Part shown: positions 42,763-51,304 of the stretch, in pieces | How positions within the stretch are numbered: position 1 is the stretch's first letter | How the letters are laid out: each line of letters begins with the position of its first letter | Origin: QWOP01 sp003669605 | GTDB taxonomy: Bacteria; Planctomycetota; Planctomycetia; Pirellulales; UBA1268 | Reading direction: 5' to 3' | Assembly (NCBI GenBank): GCA_947481985.1 | Contig: CANKIK010000003.1 | Location: 35,874-99,873, forward strand | Length of the DNA stretch: 64,000 nucleotides | Position numbers and translations under genes: made by a program | The notes under the pieces: generated by a model | Seen by the model: only the letters and a program-made list of their open reading frames with translations | The model's database searches: none | What the model was told of the DNA's origin: nothing

Positions 42763-43560
42763 TCACCAACGATCGATCGGCCGCTCCAGCACTTCGCGGA
42801 GCAGGATCACCTGGCGGATCGTCGTCGGATTGCGGAGCAAGGCCGCAAGTTCAGCCGCTGCTGTCAGTGGCACGGCTGCAGCGCTCTGGTTGTTGACCGC
42901 AGCGGCGCCCCCCAGGCCGGCTCCGAGGTGGGCCAGTTCGCGGGAGAACGCGTTGTTGACATGCTGTGTGATATCAGAGCCCTGGGTCTCGAACGAACCC
43001 ACCGGCGTGGAGGAGAGACGGCGCTGTGCAAGCGGCAGGGAATCCTCGTCCAGGCGCGGCGGCGCTGAGTCACTAGGAGTCGGCTGGAGGCTCCGGGACA
43101 ATCGCGGCGGCGACGCGGGACGGAGTTCCGCTCTCGGCTGGTCAAACTTCGCCTGCCCAGAACGGGACGGTGCTCGACGGGGCGGCGCCTTCCCTGGAGT
43201 GGTGCCGCCAGTCCGGGGGGCCTGTGCCGCCGGGATCGGTCGGGGCCGCGATTGCGGACCTGATACGTCGTCGGCCGCCTGCTGCTGCCCGCGGCGGAAG
43301 GCCTCAATCTGCCGCTCCAATTCCCCCCTGGGATCGAGCCGACTCTCCGTTGCCGCCACCGGACGGATCGGCTCCCGGGCCGGACCGGGGGGGGCGGGAG
43401 GCGCCTTGCCGGCGTCGCCCCCACGGAGTCGGCGGACGATGTTGACTCCCTGCGAAATGATCCAGATCGTCACAAACAGGATCGGAAGGACAGCCTCGAG
43501 CCAGTCGGCCGCGGCCAGCATCGTCGGCACGCCGCGGAGGATGGGAGCGAAAAGCGGCAT
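42763..43560 (-). CDS. Hypothetical membrane protein of the floA operon
   Basis: 265 residues from ATG 43560 (MPLFAPILRGVPTMLAAADW). One membrane segment (~17-36, AVLPILFVTIWIISQGVNIV), then a long Pro/Arg/Gln-rich disordered region (~45-185) and a short C-terminal helical domain (VPLTAAAELAALLRNPTTIRQVILLREVLERPIDRW). It lies 55 bases after floA on the same strand, so likely part of that operon. I do not recognise the family; the C-terminal helix is probably the conserved part. Confidence 0.72.
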   Translation of the reverse strand: MPLFAPILRGVPTMLAAADWLEAVLPILFVTIWIISQGVNIVRRLRGGDAGKAPPAPPGPAREPIRPVAATESRLDPRGELERQIEAFRRGQQQAADDVSGPQSRPRPIPAAQAPRTGGTTPGKAPPRRAPSRSGQAKFDQPRAELRPASPPRLSRSLQPTPSDSAPPRLDEDSLPLAQRRLSSTPVGSFETQGSDITQHVNNAFSRELAHLGAGLGGAAAVNNQSAAAVPLTAAAELAALLRNPTTIRQVILLREVLERPIDRW

Positions 43561-43615
43561 GATCACCTGGTCGGGAGCGAGTCGGGAACTGGTGGGCCAA
43601 TGGGTTGGGGCTGTG

Positions 43616-44653
43616 TCACTGGCCAGCGGCGGCGGCATGCGCGGTGGAGACCGAACCTCCGCCGGCAATCGTGCGACGCATGTCGGTATCGGCCTGCAGA
43701 TTGCGGATCTTGTAGAAGTCGAGGATCCCCAATCCGCCACTGGCCAACGCGTCGGCGATCGCCCGGGGGACTTCGGCCTCCGATTCCACGAGCTGCGCCC
43801 GGCTCTCCTCGATACCGGCAATCATCTCCTGTTCCTTGGCGACTGCCATCGCCCGCCGTCCCTCCGCGTTGGCACGTGCCACTCGTGTATCGGCCTCGGC
43901 CTGATCGGCCTGCAACCGAGCACCGATGTTGGCTCCCACGTCGATGTCGGCGATGTCGATGGAGACAATCTCGAAGGCTGTATTGGAATCAAGCCGCCGG
44001 GCGAGCACCATCTTGGAAATCATGTCGGGGTTTTCGAGCACATCGGAATGCTTCTCGGCCGATCCAATCGCCGACACAATCCCCTCGCCGACGCGGGCGA
44101 TGATCGTCTCCTCCGTGGCACCGCCGATCAACTGGTCGAGGTTGGTGCGGACAGTGACGCGGGCCCGCACCTTGAGTTGGATCCCGTTTTTCGCGACAGC
44201 ATCGAGCGACTCGCGGCCGCTGTTCTTCCCAGGGCAGTCGATCACCTTGGGATAGACGCTCGTCTGCACCGCCTCGTGGATGTTGCGTCCGGCGAGGTCG
44301 ATGGCGGTGGCGCGGGTCCAGTCAAGTTCCCGGATTTTCGCCTTGTTGGCGGCGATCAGGGCCTGCACCACCAGCGGAACCCGGCCGCCGGCCATGTAAT
44401 GCTCTTCGAGGGCCTGACGGGTGATGCCGGTGGAATCTCCCAGCCCTGCCTGCACCGCCATGATCTTGCTGCGGACGATGACGTTCGGGTTGACCTTCTT
44501 AAAACTCATCGCCACAAGGTCGAATAGACCGATGCCGGCGCTGGAGGCATAGGACTGCAACCAGAGCCGCATGTAGCGGGCAAGGACCGCCGCCATGATG
44601 ATCATGGCCAGGAGCAGCAAACCGAGGAGCCACAGCGGGATCACGGGGGGCAT
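43616..44653 (-). CDS. floA: Flotillin-like protein FloA
   Basis: 345 residues, the bacterial flotillin FloA (YqfA) that assembles functional membrane microdomains. N-terminal membrane hairpin-like segment IPLWLLGLLLLAMIIMAAVLARYMRLWLQSYAS, then the family core: SAGIGLFDLVAMSFKKVNPNVIVRSKIMAVQAG, LEEHYMAGGRVPLVVQALIAANKA, ATAIDLAGRNIHEAVQTSVYPKVIDCP, ISKMVLARRLDSNTAFEIVSIDIADIDVG, and the coiled EA-rich ADTRVARANAEGRRAMAVAKEQEM. Start at ATG 44653. It is downstream of the two nfeD-type genes (98-base gap), the classic nfeD-floA partnership. The C-terminus (LASGGLGILDFYKIRNLQADTDMR) is complete. Confidence 0.95.
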   Translation of the reverse strand: MPPVIPLWLLGLLLLAMIIMAAVLARYMRLWLQSYASSAGIGLFDLVAMSFKKVNPNVIVRSKIMAVQAGLGDSTGITRQALEEHYMAGGRVPLVVQALIAANKAKIRELDWTRATAIDLAGRNIHEAVQTSVYPKVIDCPGKNSGRESLDAVAKNGIQLKVRARVTVRTNLDQLIGGATEETIIARVGEGIVSAIGSAEKHSDVLENPDMISKMVLARRLDSNTAFEIVSIDIADIDVGANIGARLQADQAEADTRVARANAEGRRAMAVAKEQEMIAGIEESRAQLVESEAEVPRAIADALASGGLGILDFYKIRNLQADTDMRRTIAGGGSVSTAHAAAAGQ

Positions 44654-44750
44654 CGCAAACTCCAAGCGGACCGACCGAACCGGGGGAGAGAAGCGGACCG
44701 AATCAGGGGCAACCACCCATCGTCAAGCGTTGATCCGCGGAGCCGGCCAG

Positions 44751-45413
44751 TCAAGCGCCGGGGGGATTGAGGGCTTCGAATTCGAACGTTTCCAGCGTTG
44801 CAGACAGCCCCACCCCAGTGCCGGGGTCCGGTTTTTCTGCCGCGGCCGTGTCGCGGTGCTCAGCCGGCAAGACCCCGGTTTCCGCAGCCAGGCCCCCCTC
44901 TCCTGGTCCAGCAGCCGACAGCGGATCGACGCGGCGAACCACCACTGCCGTCCCCTGCACCCCCACGACCTCAACGACCTCACCTCCGTCGATCGCTCCA
45001 CTCTCGCACACCGCCTCGCAGGGCTCAGTGCCGAAAAGCACCCGGCCCCAGGGGAGCAGTTGCCCATCGGTTCGTCCGGTATGGCCCACCAAGTCGCGGG
45101 CCCTCCGCCGCCGGATTGCATGCGGCACGACGTCGGCGGTTTCGGGGGGGGGCGGCAACATCCGTCTGCCGAACGGTGTCTCCGGAAACCAGCGGAAGGC
45201 GAATCCCAACACCACCGGCACCCCGACCACCACCAGCGCCAGCACCGCCATTCCGGCAACTGGCCCCAGTTCCAGGAAGGCCGTCCCCACCGCGGCACAC
45301 AGCGCCGCCAAGCTCACGAATCCCAACACGCCCCCCGACGGGATGAAGACCTCGAGGATCATCACCCCGAAACCGAGGAGCAGCAGCAGGCCAACCCACA
45401 GCAGCGGGCTCAT
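44751..45413 (-). CDS. NfeD-like membrane protein (short)
   Basis: 220 residues with three N-terminal hydrophobic segments (LLWVGLLLLLGFGVMILEVFIPSGGVLGFVSLAALCAAVG, then GMAVLALVVVGVPVVLGFAF) and a soluble part with a C-terminal OB-like NfeD domain (LVGHTGRTDGQLLPWGRVLFGTEPCEAVCESGAIDGGEVVEVVGVQGTAVVVRRVD). The sentence LEVFIPSGGVLGF is a hallmark. It overlaps the long NfeD gene by 4 bases (ATGA) and precedes floA, so it is presumably a partner of the flotillin scaffold. Confidence 0.9.
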   Translation of the reverse strand: MSPLLWVGLLLLLGFGVMILEVFIPSGGVLGFVSLAALCAAVGTAFLELGPVAGMAVLALVVVGVPVVLGFAFRWFPETPFGRRMLPPPPETADVVPHAIRRRRARDLVGHTGRTDGQLLPWGRVLFGTEPCEAVCESGAIDGGEVVEVVGVQGTAVVVRRVDPLSAAGPGEGGLAAETGVLPAEHRDTAAAEKPDPGTGVGLSATLETFEFEALNPPGA

Positions 45414-47695
45414 CGACGGGCTCCGTGAGGATGCTCCTCATCGGGTGGCCCGCCTCCCTCGACGGTGGCTGCCGTCACGACCAACCGCCCCCCACGGACC
45501 GACACCACCCGCACCGTCGTGCCGGGGAGGATCAGGCCTCCTTCGCTGGCCACGTCGCGCAGTTCGCCGCCGATCCGGGCCTTTCCCGCCGGCGCCAAGC
45601 GGGTGGTTGTCGTTCCCTCCACTCCCAGCAGGCTCGCCAGAGAATCCTCGTCGAAGGCCATCCCATCATCCGCGGGAGGTGGGAGGAGCAGATGGCGAAA
45701 GAGCCGCGACTCGGGCAGCCAACGGCGGAGGACCACCCCCACGATCGCCACGCCGGCGGCGGCCGCCAGCAACCCGATCAGCGACCACTGCAACTGGCGG
45801 ACCTGGTAGGTGTTGGAGGGGAGGATAAACGACTGGCTGGCAAGGATCAGCGACGCCACCATCAACAGGCCACCGCCGAGGCCGAGGATCCCAAAGCCGG
45901 GGAAGACGAAGATCTCCGCGGCCATGCAGAACAAGCCGGCGAGGAAGAGCATCACCTCCAGCCAACCGCTGGTGCCGTGGAGATACTGGCTCCAGAAATA
46001 GACGATGAAGGCCACCATCGCCACAAACCCTCCCAGCCCCATGCCAGGGGTGTGGAGTTCGATGTACAGCCCGGCACCGCCGATGAGGAGCAGCAACCAG
46101 GCGATTCCCGGACTGGCCAGGGCGTCGAGCAGCGTGTCGGCCCAGCCCGGCTGGGCGAGAAACAGATCCTCTTCCAGCCCATACTCCTGCGCGAGCCCGT
46201 CGAAGCCGTCGACGACCCGGACAACCAGACCGAGCGCTTCGGCAGCCCGTCCGTTGAGGACCAGCGGGCCGACGCCCACCTCCGCCCCCTCGCGCCACGC
46301 ATCGCGGTCGTCGAGCCCGGCGAGTTCCTCCTCACAGAGGTAGGCAACCCGGCCGGAAGCCCCCTTCGTCACCTGCTTCACCACCAGATTCGCAGTCACC
46401 AAGCCCAGCGGCAACGACCAGAAGCGCTGCCGTTTCTTGGCCACCCCTTCCCGCCAGGCCACCGCAATCGCCTCCGCCTGCCGCGGCCCGATGGCAGCCG
46501 CCCCCTCCCCCCCCAGCACGGCGTCGGGGGCCATCACGATCTGGTCGCAGGCTGTCGCCACCAGCGCCGCGTCGCCGCGGGCCTCCCTGGGCACCCACGC
46601 CACCGTCCGCACCCGCGAAGCCTCCAAACTGGCCAAGTAGGTGGCCAGCACAAGGCTCTGCTCCGGATCGCCGCCGGCGCTGTCGATCCGCAGGCAGACG
46701 AAATTTCTCCCCGCCGCCAGCGATTCCGCGATCCGCATCTTCACGCGGGCCACGGCCTCAGCCGTGATGCCTCCCGAGAGCACCACCTGCACACCCTTCC
46801 AACCGCCGTCGATTTTGGGATCGACCACCAGCGCCGTCTCGGCAACGCCGAGTCCTCGGGCGAGTTCGGCGGGTGTGCGGGCGAGAAGTCGGACCAGCCC
46901 TAGTTCCCGGGCCCGGCGGCCGGAGAGTTGCAGTGGAGCCGGGCCGATCTCCTCGACATCGAGGATTGCCACCCGCTCACCAAGTGTGGGAATCGCTGCG
47001 GCCGCCACAATCTGATCGCCGTCATCCGTGGCCGCACGAACCACTCGCGCCTCCGGATCGAGCAGCGCCAAGGCAAGGTCCGCTGGCGCCGTCCGCCGGC
47101 GACCGGCCACCTGGGTATACGCCGCCCGCATCGCGTCGTCGACCAGCGGTTCGGCGCTGTTGGCCGGTCCGAGCACGGCTTCGGAAGGCATGGCGATCTC
47201 CTCGCAGGCCAAGGCCACCAACACGGCGTGCCCTTGGGCCCCCTCCGGCAGCCAAGCCACCGTCTTCACCGCCGCCAGCCGCGGGTTGCCGAGGAAGCGA
47301 GCCAGTTCCAGCGCCCTGCCGAAGTCGCTCGCAGCCCCCCCCGGCTCACTGGCCGACTCGAACTGGAGGACGAGGATCCCCCGTTCGCCGGGGCGGGCCA
47401 ACAGGCCGTCGAGTTGGCGGAGGATGGCTCCTTCCACCTGGGTATCCCGCGTGCCGGTGATCGGCAACGGCACCGCGACAACGGCGACGGCAGGCTCGCG
47501 CGGCGGCGGATCGGTGAGCTCCGCCTCCGCTGGAGCGGCGCAGGCCGCCGTAGCGAGCCCCACTCCCCAGCCCCACACCACCGCCGCGAGCAGTCCCCCG
47601 CGCGCCCACGTGGGCCACAGGCGACCAGCCAGACGGCGACGAACACCGACGTGGGCAGGCAAGCAGCGGTGTGGCCGAGGAGATCCGGAGGGCAT
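45410..47695 (-). CDS. Long NfeD-family protein with two ClpP-like domains, protease serine missing
   Basis: 761 residues. Signal/anchor near ~33-55, then two ClpP/crotonase-like domains in tandem (about 65-290 and 290-540), four or five membrane helices (~535-660, including SPGIAWLLLLIGGAGLYIELHTPGMGLGGFVAMVAF and IFVFPGFGILGLGGGLLMVASLIL) and a C-terminal NfeD OB domain. In active NfeD1b proteases the nucleophile is in an AASAG loop; here the matching loops read GAQGHAVL and EARGDAAL, so both domains have Gly at the Ser position. A scaffolding or chaperone-like role with FloA is therefore more likely than proteolysis. First gene of the operon; couples to the short NfeD by ATGA. Confidence 0.88.
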   Translation of the reverse strand: MPSGSPRPHRCLPAHVGVRRRLAGRLWPTWARGGLLAAVVWGWGVGLATAACAAPAEAELTDPPPREPAVAVVAVPLPITGTRDTQVEGAILRQLDGLLARPGERGILVLQFESASEPGGAASDFGRALELARFLGNPRLAAVKTVAWLPEGAQGHAVLVALACEEIAMPSEAVLGPANSAEPLVDDAMRAAYTQVAGRRRTAPADLALALLDPEARVVRAATDDGDQIVAAAAIPTLGERVAILDVEEIGPAPLQLSGRRARELGLVRLLARTPAELARGLGVAETALVVDPKIDGGWKGVQVVLSGGITAEAVARVKMRIAESLAAGRNFVCLRIDSAGGDPEQSLVLATYLASLEASRVRTVAWVPREARGDAALVATACDQIVMAPDAVLGGEGAAAIGPRQAEAIAVAWREGVAKKRQRFWSLPLGLVTANLVVKQVTKGASGRVAYLCEEELAGLDDRDAWREGAEVGVGPLVLNGRAAEALGLVVRVVDGFDGLAQEYGLEEDLFLAQPGWADTLLDALASPGIAWLLLLIGGAGLYIELHTPGMGLGGFVAMVAFIVYFWSQYLHGTSGWLEVMLFLAGLFCMAAEIFVFPGFGILGLGGGLLMVASLILASQSFILPSNTYQVRQLQWSLIGLLAAAAGVAIVGVVLRRWLPESRLFRHLLLPPPADDGMAFDEDSLASLLGVEGTTTTRLAPAGKARIGGELRDVASEGGLILPGTTVRVVSVRGGRLVVTAATVEGGGPPDEEHPHGARR

Positions 47696-47722
47696 CGTCG
47701 ATCTCTTCCCCGATGGTCTGCC

Positions 47723-47752
47723 GTCAAGTCACTGGGCGTCAGGTCACTGGGT
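47723..47752. repeat. Imperfect 15-base tandem duplication
   Basis: GTCAAGTCACTGGGC followed directly by GTCAGGTCACTGGGT (13 of 15 identical), in the divergent gap between the nfeD operon and pyrE. It could be part of the nfeD operon control region. Confidence 0.5.
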
Positions 47753-47834
47753 TTCTCCACAGATTCTAGGACCGCGGTCGGGGGAGTCAAAAAAACGTCC
47801 CCCGGTCGCCCCGCCGGCAGCGATCGGTGGCAGC

Positions 47835-47847
47835 CGACCGCTATACT
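47835..47847 (+). promoter_or_regulatory. Promoter -10 region of pyrE
   Basis: CGACCGCTATACT, identical over 13 bases to the element at 27099-27111. The TATACT ends only six bases before ATG 47854, so transcription would begin at or next to the start codon (leaderless mRNA). Confidence 0.55.
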
Positions 47848-47853
47848 GTGTTC

Positions 47854-48429
47854 ATGAGCACGTCACACTCCCCCGCCACGCTGGAACTGATCTCCCTGAT
47901 CACCGCCAAGGCCCTGCGACGCGGAACTTTCCGGCTTGCTTCCGGCCGCGAGGCGAGTTTTTACCTCGACGCCAAGCAGGTGATCCTCGACTCCCACGGC
48001 TCGATGCTCGTCGGCCGGGCGATCCTCGATCTGCTCCGTTCCCGGGGCAGACTGCCAGCCGCCGTCGGTGGGATGTCGATCGGTGCCGATCCCGTCACCA
48101 GCGCCGTAGTCACGATGGCCGGCGTGGAGGGGCTGCCGCTCAAGGGATTCATGGTCCGCAAGGAACCGAAGGACCACGGCACGAAGAAATTTGTCGAGGG
48201 CCCAGTGGCTCCCGGCGACCGCGTGGTGATCGTCGAGGACGTGACCACCACCGGCGGATCCTCGCTATTGGCCATCGATCGGGCGGTGGAGTTCGGCTTG
48301 GTGGTCGAGCGGGTGGTGACCGTCATCGACCGCTTGGCAGGAGCCGAAGCGACGCTCGCCGCCCGGGGAATCCCTCTCGAGAGTCTGGTAACGATCCGCG
48401 ACCTGGGGATCGAGCCAGAGACAGCCTGA
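47854..48429 (+). CDS. pyrE: Orotate phosphoribosyltransferase
   Basis: Joins orotate and PRPP to make OMP in pyrimidine synthesis. 191 residues from ATG 47854, typical length. The PRPP-binding loop VVIVEDVTTTGGSSLLAI is intact, and GTFRLASGREASFYLDAKQVILDSHG plus FMVRKEPKDHGTKKFVEG (flexible catalytic loop lysines) identify PyrE. A GTG at 47827 would lengthen it by nine residues, but the TATACT box would then lie inside the gene, so the ATG with a leaderless transcript is preferred. Next gene starts 29 bases downstream. Confidence 0.95.
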   Translation: MSTSHSPATLELISLITAKALRRGTFRLASGREASFYLDAKQVILDSHGSMLVGRAILDLLRSRGRLPAAVGGMSIGADPVTSAVVTMAGVEGLPLKGFMVRKEPKDHGTKKFVEGPVAPGDRVVIVEDVTTTGGSSLLAIDRAVEFGLVVERVVTVIDRLAGAEATLAARGIPLESLVTIRDLGIEPETA

Positions 48430-48458
48430 CTCGTCCAGCGGCGTTAGGAGGTTCTCCC

Positions 48459-50453
48459 ATGCACTCCGCTCCGCGCCTGCCGCGGCACCATCTTCCCACC
48501 GAGCAACGCTGCGGCCTGGGCTGCCATCGAGCCGTCGGGGTGGCCTTCCTCTGGGGAGCGGCCTTGTTTGTCGGCGGCCTGGTTGCCGTTGGCTTCCGCC
48601 CCCCTGTCACCGGGGTGGCGTGGGCCGGCGCCACGGAAACCGGTGCAGCGCAAGGGGAAGCGGTGGTGGCGGGTGATCCCACACCGGCCGTGATCGCCGG
48701 CTTGATCGCTGGTCTCGGCGACAGCGACTTCCAGCGCCGCGAATCGGCCGCGGCTGCGCTGAAGGCAATCGGGCCGGCCGCCGTCGATGCCCTGCTCGCT
48801 GCGGCGGAACTCGACGACGACTTGGAAGTGGCGCTGCGGGCCCGCTGGCTCGCCGATGCCATCCCCTTGGAGATGCCCCATGACATTTCCGAGGTGGCGA
48901 GGCTCCTGGAATCGTATAAGCAGCGCGATTTCCGGCTGCGTGTCCGCGTCTTGCAACGGTTGCTGCGGGTTGATGACAACGCCGGCATCGAGGCCCTCGC
49001 CCGCGTGGTGCGACTCGATCGGACCGTGATCGGCTCCCGCGAGGCGGCGGCACTGCTGGTGGGGGAGTGGCGGCCGGACGATCCGTGGTGGCCAGAGATG
49101 GCGACCCGGGCCTCGGTCGGTCTGGGGACGAGCGCCCGCCCCACTGCCGCCTTCGTGCGGGGGGTGATCGCCTTCTCGCAAGCCACCGACCAACAGGCGC
49201 GTGACGCAGCCCTCCAGGCGAGCGGAGCAGCGCTGGCCCTCCTCGATCGCGTCGCCGCCGATGAGTCGCAACCGATTCAGCAGGGAGACGGAGGCGACGA
49301 AGAGTTGGAAGACGAAGCGGGCAGCGCGACGACCGCCAGACCCTTTCAGCGTTGCCAGATCCGGATGCTCCTCGCCGCCGGAAAGCGGGACGAGGCGTTG
49401 GCGGTCGCCAGCCAACTGCTCGAGGCCAGCTGGACAGGCCAGGCTGGTTCGAATGCGGTCATGGCGACGGTCGACTGGCTGGTCTGGGGGGTCGAAGTCG
49501 GGCTGTCCGAGATCGTCGATCGACTCCATACGGCCCGCCCAGACCTCGTCGCCGGCGAGCCGTTGGTCGGCTTCGCGGCGGCGCTGGCGGAACGCTCGCG
49601 GGGAAATGCCGACCGCGCCGCCACGCTGGCCGACAAGGCCTTTGCCGGGCTGAGGGTGGCGGTGCCTGGCCGTCGCGGGTCGGAGCGGATGCAAGCCGCG
49701 GTTTTGCTGGCCCGCTGGGGCTGCCCCGACTGGGCGATGCGCGTTTATACCGCGGTGGTCGATGATGCCACCGCAGTCCCCATTGAGTTTGTCCTCACGG
49801 CGACCTTCGGTGCGGAATACCTCCACGAGATGGAACGCGACGACGAGGCAACGGCCTTTCTTGGCAGGCTGCTCGACAAGGATCGTGCCCGCAAGGACGT
49901 CGATGCCGAGCAGACGCTGTCACAGATCGGTCGTGACTACCGTGCCACCTTGGCGCGGCTGCGGTTTTTCGCCTCCTCCGCGGCCGCGGCCCGGGGAGAC
50001 TCGGCCGGATGCCGGGCGGCGCTGGAGGACGCCCTCCGTTCCTCCAGCAAGGATGTCGATTCTCTGATCGCCCTCTACAGACTTCCCGACAACACGCCCG
50101 ATCAGCAGGCCGATGCCCTGCGGCGCGTCAACGAGGCTCTGCGACAGATCGACAACGAGATCCAAGCCTTGGATCATGGAGCCAACGACTACAACGAATA
50201 TGCTTGGCTCGTCGCCAACACGCAGGGAGATGCCGAGAAGGCAACACGGTATTCCAAACAGTCTCTGGCGTTCGTCTTTGATAGTTCCAGTTATCTCGAC
50301 ACGTTGGCGCATTGCCGCGCGGCCGCCGGCGATTTGGCCGGTGCCATCCGTTGGCAGTCGCTGGCACGGCGTCATGAGCCGCACAACGAGACGATCCGCA
50401 AGAACCTGCTGCGGTTTCAGGAGATGGCCGCCAAGGCCACACCAACGCCATGA
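48459..50453 (+). CDS. Exported HEAT/TPR-like repeat protein
   Basis: 664 residues from ATG 48459, preceded by a strong TAGGAGG site. Signal or anchor segment at ~25-46 (AVGVAFLWGAALFVGGLVAVGF). The next ~180 residues read like HEAT-type helical repeats (VIAGLIAGLGDSDFQRRESAAAALKAIGPAAVDALLAAAELDDDLEVALRARWLAD), then helical hairpins to the C-terminus, including a TPR-like ending (ALRQIDNEIQALDHGANDYNEYAWLVANTQGDAEKATRYSKQSLAFVFDSSSYLDTLAHCRAAAGDLAGAIRWQSLARRHEPHNETIRKNL). Probably a periplasmic protein-binding scaffold. It overlaps the hydrolase gene by 4 bases. Confidence 0.82.
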   Translation: MHSAPRLPRHHLPTEQRCGLGCHRAVGVAFLWGAALFVGGLVAVGFRPPVTGVAWAGATETGAAQGEAVVAGDPTPAVIAGLIAGLGDSDFQRRESAAAALKAIGPAAVDALLAAAELDDDLEVALRARWLADAIPLEMPHDISEVARLLESYKQRDFRLRVRVLQRLLRVDDNAGIEALARVVRLDRTVIGSREAAALLVGEWRPDDPWWPEMATRASVGLGTSARPTAAFVRGVIAFSQATDQQARDAALQASGAALALLDRVAADESQPIQQGDGGDEELEDEAGSATTARPFQRCQIRMLLAAGKRDEALAVASQLLEASWTGQAGSNAVMATVDWLVWGVEVGLSEIVDRLHTARPDLVAGEPLVGFAAALAERSRGNADRAATLADKAFAGLRVAVPGRRGSERMQAAVLLARWGCPDWAMRVYTAVVDDATAVPIEFVLTATFGAEYLHEMERDDEATAFLGRLLDKDRARKDVDAEQTLSQIGRDYRATLARLRFFASSAAAARGDSAGCRAALEDALRSSSKDVDSLIALYRLPDNTPDQQADALRRVNEALRQIDNEIQALDHGANDYNEYAWLVANTQGDAEKATRYSKQSLAFVFDSSSYLDTLAHCRAAAGDLAGAIRWQSLARRHEPHNETIRKNLLRFQEMAAKATPTP

Positions 50454-51304
50454 GCGCGCGATCCGATCGCCGCCTGATTCTCTCCGATGGGATGCCCTTG
50501 GCCGTTCAGGTGGGGGGCTGCGGAGTGCCTCTGGTGCTCCTCCACGGTTTCCCACTCGACCATTCGATGTGGGAAGGACAGTGGCCGTTAACGAACTGGG
50601 GACGACTCCTCGCCGGCGGTAGCCGGGATGGTTCGGCCCGCTTGGTCGTCCCCGACCTGCGCGGTTTTGGTGGCAGCGTCGGTGGCCCACCGCCGACCTC
50701 AATGGCAGGCCTCGCCGACGACGTTGCAGAAGTGATCGCGGGCCTGGAAATCGACGAACCGGTGGTTGTCTGCGGCCTGTCGATGGGCGGCTACGTCGCC
50801 CAGCATCTCGCGGTCCGCCACCCCGGTCTGCTGCGGGGATTGGTGCTCGTCGACACCCGGCTGGAGGCTGATTCGGAACAGGTCCGCGCCGTGCGGGCCG
50901 ATCTGTCGGCCCGCGTCGGCCGCCTCGGGGCACGGATCGCTGCGGAGGCGATGGTCACCAATCTCCTCGCCGGGCAGACGGAGGCCCGGCACCGGCAGTT
51001 GGCCGACTCCTTGCGCCGCGTGATCGAGTCGACCGAGACCGGTACGATCCAGGCGACGCTGTCAGCCCTCGCCGATCGGCCCGATATGACCACACCGCTG
51101 AGCAGCATCGATCTGCCCACGCTCCTCATCGTCGGGAGCGAGGATACGATCACACCACCAGCCTGTCTGGAGCGGGCAGCGGCCATCATCCCGGCGGCGC
51201 GGCTGGTGGTCATGCCGCGGTGCGGCCACATGACCCCGCTTGAGGATCCCGCCAACTTCAACGCTCTCCTGGCTGGCTTTCTCCGCGACGTGACGGGGCG
51301 CTGA
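50450..51304 (+). CDS. Alpha/beta hydrolase
   Basis: 284 residues with the complete alpha/beta-hydrolase triad: Ser in VVVCGLSMGGYVAQHLA, Asp in LLIVGSEDTITPP and His in MPRCGHMTPLEDP. Oxyanion HG motif is LLHGFPLDHSMWEGQ. The fold is closest to 3-oxoadipate enol-lactonase, BioH-like or pimeloyl-ester hydrolases, but the substrate is unknown. Cytoplasmic, no signal peptide. It is coupled to the repeat protein (4-base overlap ATGA) and its last 47 bases overlap the 3' end of a convergent gene. Confidence 0.9.
   Translation: MSARSDRRLILSDGMPLAVQVGGCGVPLVLLHGFPLDHSMWEGQWPLTNWGRLLAGGSRDGSARLVVPDLRGFGGSVGGPPPTSMAGLADDVAEVIAGLEIDEPVVVCGLSMGGYVAQHLAVRHPGLLRGLVLVDTRLEADSEQVRAVRADLSARVGRLGARIAAEAMVTNLLAGQTEARHRQLADSLRRVIESTETGTIQATLSALADRPDMTTPLSSIDLPTLLIVGSEDTITPPACLERAAAIIPAARLVVMPRCGHMTPLEDPANFNALLAGFLRDVTGR

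Noticed and set aside
47028..48458. Long in-frame upstream extension of the repeat-protein gene at 48459
   Set aside because: It would run through the nfeD region in antisense and across pyrE in another frame; the gene has a strong TAGGAGG site at its own ATG.
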